A stretch of DNA of 64,000 nt from Elmis aenea. Lineage: Eukaryota; Arthropoda; Insecta; Coleoptera; Elmidae. The DNA lies in contig CANTFG010000198.1 of assembly GCA_947652605.1 (NCBI GenBank), positions 1 through 64,000 of the forward strand, in the 5' to 3' direction. Of the stretch, positions 60,746 through 64,000 are shown piece by piece. The translations under genes were made by a program, and so were the position numbers. Numbering within the stretch: position 1 is the stretch's first letter; every line of letters begins with the position of its first letter. The notes under the pieces are model-generated. The model ran no database searches. It had not been told where the DNA came from and saw only the letters and a list, made by a program, of their open reading frames with translations.

Positions 60746-62980
60746 CTGTAATAAAGTATGTTTGTCGTTATAGTAAATGTTATATTATTAGATTGGGTTA
60801 AACGCATCGGTTTGCATTGCATGGTGACAAATATGCTACGTAAATTTGTTACAATACTCTTATGCTAATAAAATAAGGACATTTTGAAAATAATGATAGA
60901 GCGAATCGTTTTATTTCATTTCACCGATTGTAGTGGCGAAATCATTGAATCGAAATATTAATGGCTGTATATTTCTATGTGAAATCGATCTAAATGTTTT
61001 GTCAAGTTTTTTCGATTGATTGGATTTTCCTAACTGTTTCTGTAGTTCAAAAAGGGCGTTATGTTTTAGTTTCGTAACATCTTATACAATCGATTGATTA
61101 ATTGTTTGTCTTTATTATATTTACAAATAAACATATGTAATTTAAATTTCGATTAACGTAATTAAATTGAATATTTTGCTAAAATAGCGTATGTTAAACG
61201 ACAACGCGTAATTATTGAGAGTACATCTAAACAATATATTTTAATAAATTAATACTAGGTTTATTAATTACCTTGAAATGAATAAGTTTCCGTAATAAAT
61301 TTGCACTGTAACAGTTTACTATGGTAATGTTGTTGCGGCACGAATGATGTTTACGTGTTACAGGGGTTTATTATGCGAGGAATGTCGGTCGATGGGTTGG
61401 ATTTCAAAGTCGCTACAAAATCTGCCGGTAAAACGAGTTTATACATTCCTCCCCCAATGGGGTATTATTTAAAAGCAGTTAATGTTTTCTTTATGTCAGT
61501 TGAAATCTATTGTTAGAAAATCGCAAAAATGATTTTACTCTGCAACGCAATTGATTTGTTGCATGGAAGTTATGAAATGCGGACGAATATATTTCGCAAA
61601 GTCGAATGACTTTAAATCAATATTTTGAAGTTTATTGTTATTATTATGCATGTTTCGTATTTTGGTTTGTAAATAATATAACGAAGTGTTAATTTTTCAA
61701 TAACCAAGCGTTAAGGTGATATTTTGAAAGAATTAATTAGAATAGGTTTTTATATTGTATAAACTCGATTCTATGCGGAACACGATCTTAATTTAAAAGA
61801 AGTTAAAATTCCAAGAACATTTTCGAACGCAAAATTTTTGTTGCATTCTAATTAAATGATGAATTAGCTTTGGAATCAAAAGACTATTGCGAATTTGTAT
61901 ATTAAAGTTTTAATGCGATAGCATCATTTTATGATCGTTATATCGGCGTGGAAGGGAATGCAAATTAGAGAGTATTGTTTGGTTTTGTTTGTATAAGAAA
62001 TATCGTGAAAAATGATTGTTGATTTTGAAGTATTTGTGCGTAATTAAAAGGAATATTTTAAAATTGTAAAGATACCTGGAATTTGTGTATTATGTTGTAC
62101 ATTTGCTATAGTAAATGCGCAGTTTAGGGTAATTGAACCGACAACGACTTAACCGTAGGCAAACAATGGCTACAGTGTTCGTTAATGAACAATAGAAGTA
62201 ACGTTCTACATAATATATACCATTCGTTTGAGTTAAACGAATGTAAGCAATTTCACAATGGGAGATTATACATAAATTGTCTGTAATTTTAAATATGTCG
62301 TAAGTATACCTGGATATCGTAGAGTAGGTACTTGTTTTGTAAGAGCATTTGTCAGCATTATGGATGTTTTAAATGAATAATTACGATTAGTTGTTAATTG
62401 TCCATAAATTTTATTCAAAATTAAATTGTTACAAACCATAAGCACATCTTAAACCGAAACTTGAAAACATAGTAATACGTAAACAGGTAAAATAATGAAG
62501 AATAAGTTTTCTTATCAAGGTATTTCGAACTGTTCAAGTTGCCTCAATTTATTGCTTAACTATATAAGTTGTTTCATTTTTAAAAACAATTTTTATTGTA
62601 TCGTTTTCGATTTGATAATTTTCGTTTGTAACATGTTTTTTATTGGATAAAATTTGCAAAACGATTTAATGTGGTGCATAATTTTATTCGATACATCGAT
62701 TTTATATTTAATCTTTAATTTTATTCATTGTTGTTTATGATATATCATTTAAATAAGTAACAACCGGATTTATAAATATATTTATATCGCAAGTTAACTT
62801 TTCTGTAAAAAGCAGTAGCGCAACAAATAAAAATTTTATAAAACTAATATTGAAATATCTTTAGAGGGTAAATATTTCTCTTTGCTTCATTCGATTTTTC
62901 ATTGGCCACTATTTTTGCGTTTATTATTTAGGAATTTCTTGGAGGCTTTAATGCGTTAGTGATACAGTTTGTATTAGCAG
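60746..62980. other. Intergenic or intronic spacer, AT-rich
   Basis: Apart from the candidate exon at 61364-61427, no gene or repeat is supported here. It may hold divergent promoters for the minus-strand gene on the left and the zinc-finger gene on the right. Confidence 0.4.
61364..61427 (+). other. Candidate first coding exon of the right-hand zinc-finger gene
   Basis: Bounded by an acceptor (TGTTACAG) and a donor (G|GTAAAA). An ATG at 61373 opens MRGMSVDGLDFKVATKSA and ends in phase 1. Joined to the acceptor at 62971-62980 (GTATTAGCAG) it continues in frame as V-MSGTTFKCAQC of the zinc-finger gene. Joining instead to the acceptor near 62930 gives an early stop. Confidence 0.35.
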
Positions 62981-62982
62981 TT

Positions 62983-63381
62983 ATGAGTGGAACAACATTT
63001 AAGTGCGCACAGTGCAACAAATGTTTATCACGAAAATATGTTTTACGTGATCATTTGAACGCACACGCGGGCGTAAAACCTTACGAATGCGATGTTTGCG
63101 GAAATGCGTTTACGCAAAAGTCGAATTTAGTTGAGCACGTAAAATTACATGGTGAAAAGAAATTATATAAATGTGAAAAATGTAAGAAAACGTTTTCGCA
63201 AAAACGCTACATGATTAAGCATCAAAAAAGACAACACGTGGAAGTATCATATCAGTGCGAAGTTTGTGGGAAAAGTTTTATAAGAAACGACTATTTGAAA
63301 CAACATATTTTAGAACATACAAATGATAAAGCATTCGAATGTTTTTATTGTGAAAAACGTTTAAAAGGAGTGGTCACTTAA
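62983..63381 (+). CDS. C2H2 zinc-finger protein, last finger broken by frameshift
   Basis: The frame from ATG 62983 (MSGTTFKCAQCNKCLSRKYV) gives 132 aa with four complete Cys2His2 fingers and the first half of a fifth (FECFYCEKRL), then VVT-stop at 63379-63381. In the neighbouring frame, from 63363, the rest of a canonical finger is present (KRSGHLNKHFTSH, stop at 63402-63404). One base is missing around 63361-63366, in a TTTAAAA run. Fingers 2 and 3 have a GEKKLY linker and finger 4 ends TNDKAF. The family acts in the nucleus as a DNA-binding regulator. The gene is a paralogue of the one at the left edge. Translation may start further upstream if the candidate exon at 61373 is used. Confidence 0.85.
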   Translation: MSGTTFKCAQCNKCLSRKYVLRDHLNAHAGVKPYECDVCGNAFTQKSNLVEHVKLHGEKKLYKCEKCKKTFSQKRYMIKHQKRQHVEVSYQCEVCGKSFIRNDYLKQHILEHTNDKAFECFYCEKRLKGVVT

Positions 63382-63404
63382 ACAAACATTTTACGTCACA
63401 CTAA

Positions 63405-64000
63405 CTGTTATGTTTGTATGAAAGAGTTTTTTTATGTATTTTTGTAATGGTTTTTGGCTAATGTTGTTTTCAATGATATCGTTCGTTAAGTTTTTTTTTA
63501 ATTCGTGTGTATATTTCGTTTTTATATGAATTCTCTTGTATATATACTTAATTTGGTTTTAATAAGAAAATGTTTTATTTCTTTTTTTTTAATCGCAATT
63601 GTAAATGTAATAAGCATAATCTTTTATTTTGTTAGAAAGATTTATATTTTAATTTATCGAATGCTCGTTGGACATTCTATTTCTATATGTGAATTTGTTA
63701 ATTTTGTTTGCAATAAATCTATTTTATATTTTTTTTTTTTTTTTACATACCTATTATAATTGGTACGCAAATTATTCATATGTTTATACAATAAGAAGTA
63801 TTTATTATATGTTGAAATAAAACACGTTATTTGGAATAATTTATATATTATTAATAACAATTTTGTTTTAATACATATCCTATTGATCTGTACAATTTTT
63901 GTCTTTTTTACATATAGAAATTATTAAATATTGATTAATTTTAGTACGATATAATTGTGAATTTTGATAAAACACCTTACCATAACAATATTAAACATTA
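63405..64000. other. Zinc-finger 3' flank, AT-rich
   Basis: Probable 3' untranslated region and downstream sequence. A motif at about 63658 (CGAATGCTCGTTGGACATTC) matches the start of the repeats at 47936 and 49022. The end (CACCTTACCATAACAATATT) resembles 49389-49406. Confidence 0.4.

Noticed and set aside
60399..60773. 124-aa plus-strand frame as a gene
   Set aside because: It spans a minisatellite and the antisense of a well-phased exon; no splice, start context or domain supports it.
1..64000. CRISPR arrays, bacterial operons, rRNA or tRNA genes
   Set aside because: None was seen; the gene structure is eukaryotic and no cloverleaf or rRNA sequence was recognised by eye. A tRNA or covariance-model scan was not possible.

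Overview
The window looks like nuclear DNA of an arthropod, most likely an insect. It is very AT-rich, its genes are split by GT-AG introns, it has Cys2His2 zinc-finger genes at both edges, and it is crowded with insect-type transposons (RTE-like LINEs, hAT, Tc1/mariner, pogo/Tigger-like and Helitron elements). No sequence search was possible, so I name no species.

Layout. 1-635 is the 3' end of a zinc-finger gene. 2500-2792 is a hAT-type MITE and 3180-4388 a large foldback element. 6090-16546 (+) is an unrecognised gene built of very small exons (mostly 45-48 nt, all phase 1) encoding an Arg-rich protein; its introns hold RTE LINE fragments, a mariner fragment and a foldback element made from mariner transposase ends. 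17352-18630 is a pogo/Tigger-like element with a relic of the transposase C-terminus. 21413-26480 (-) is a decayed hAT transposase gene whose 3' part, with a LINE next to it, is tandemly duplicated. 29621-37161 (+) is an intact Helitron Rep-helicase gene, probably with two small upstream exons; a TA-flanked 910-bp element sits in its first intron. 43544-45066 (+) is a second small-exon gene carrying a perfect hAT MITE. 45187-46460 (-) is a broken Tc1/mariner-type transposase. 48380-48975 is a LINE 3' end. 49528-51985 is a TA-flanked element whose only recognisable gene encodes a SAM-domain protein. 54849-60745 (-) is a third small-exon gene in which a 1.93-kb tandem duplication has copied a 26-codon exon. 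The window ends in another zinc-finger gene whose last finger is broken by a frameshift.

Two themes stand out. First, three unrelated-looking small genes share short exons, phase-1 junctions, charged or acidic N-terminal parts and growth by exon duplication. Second, several transposons have unusual structure: a SAM-only element with palindromic subterminal repeats, mariner-end foldbacks, and an intact Helitron with probable introns. All exon models were read by eye from splice signals and reading phase and have no transcript support.
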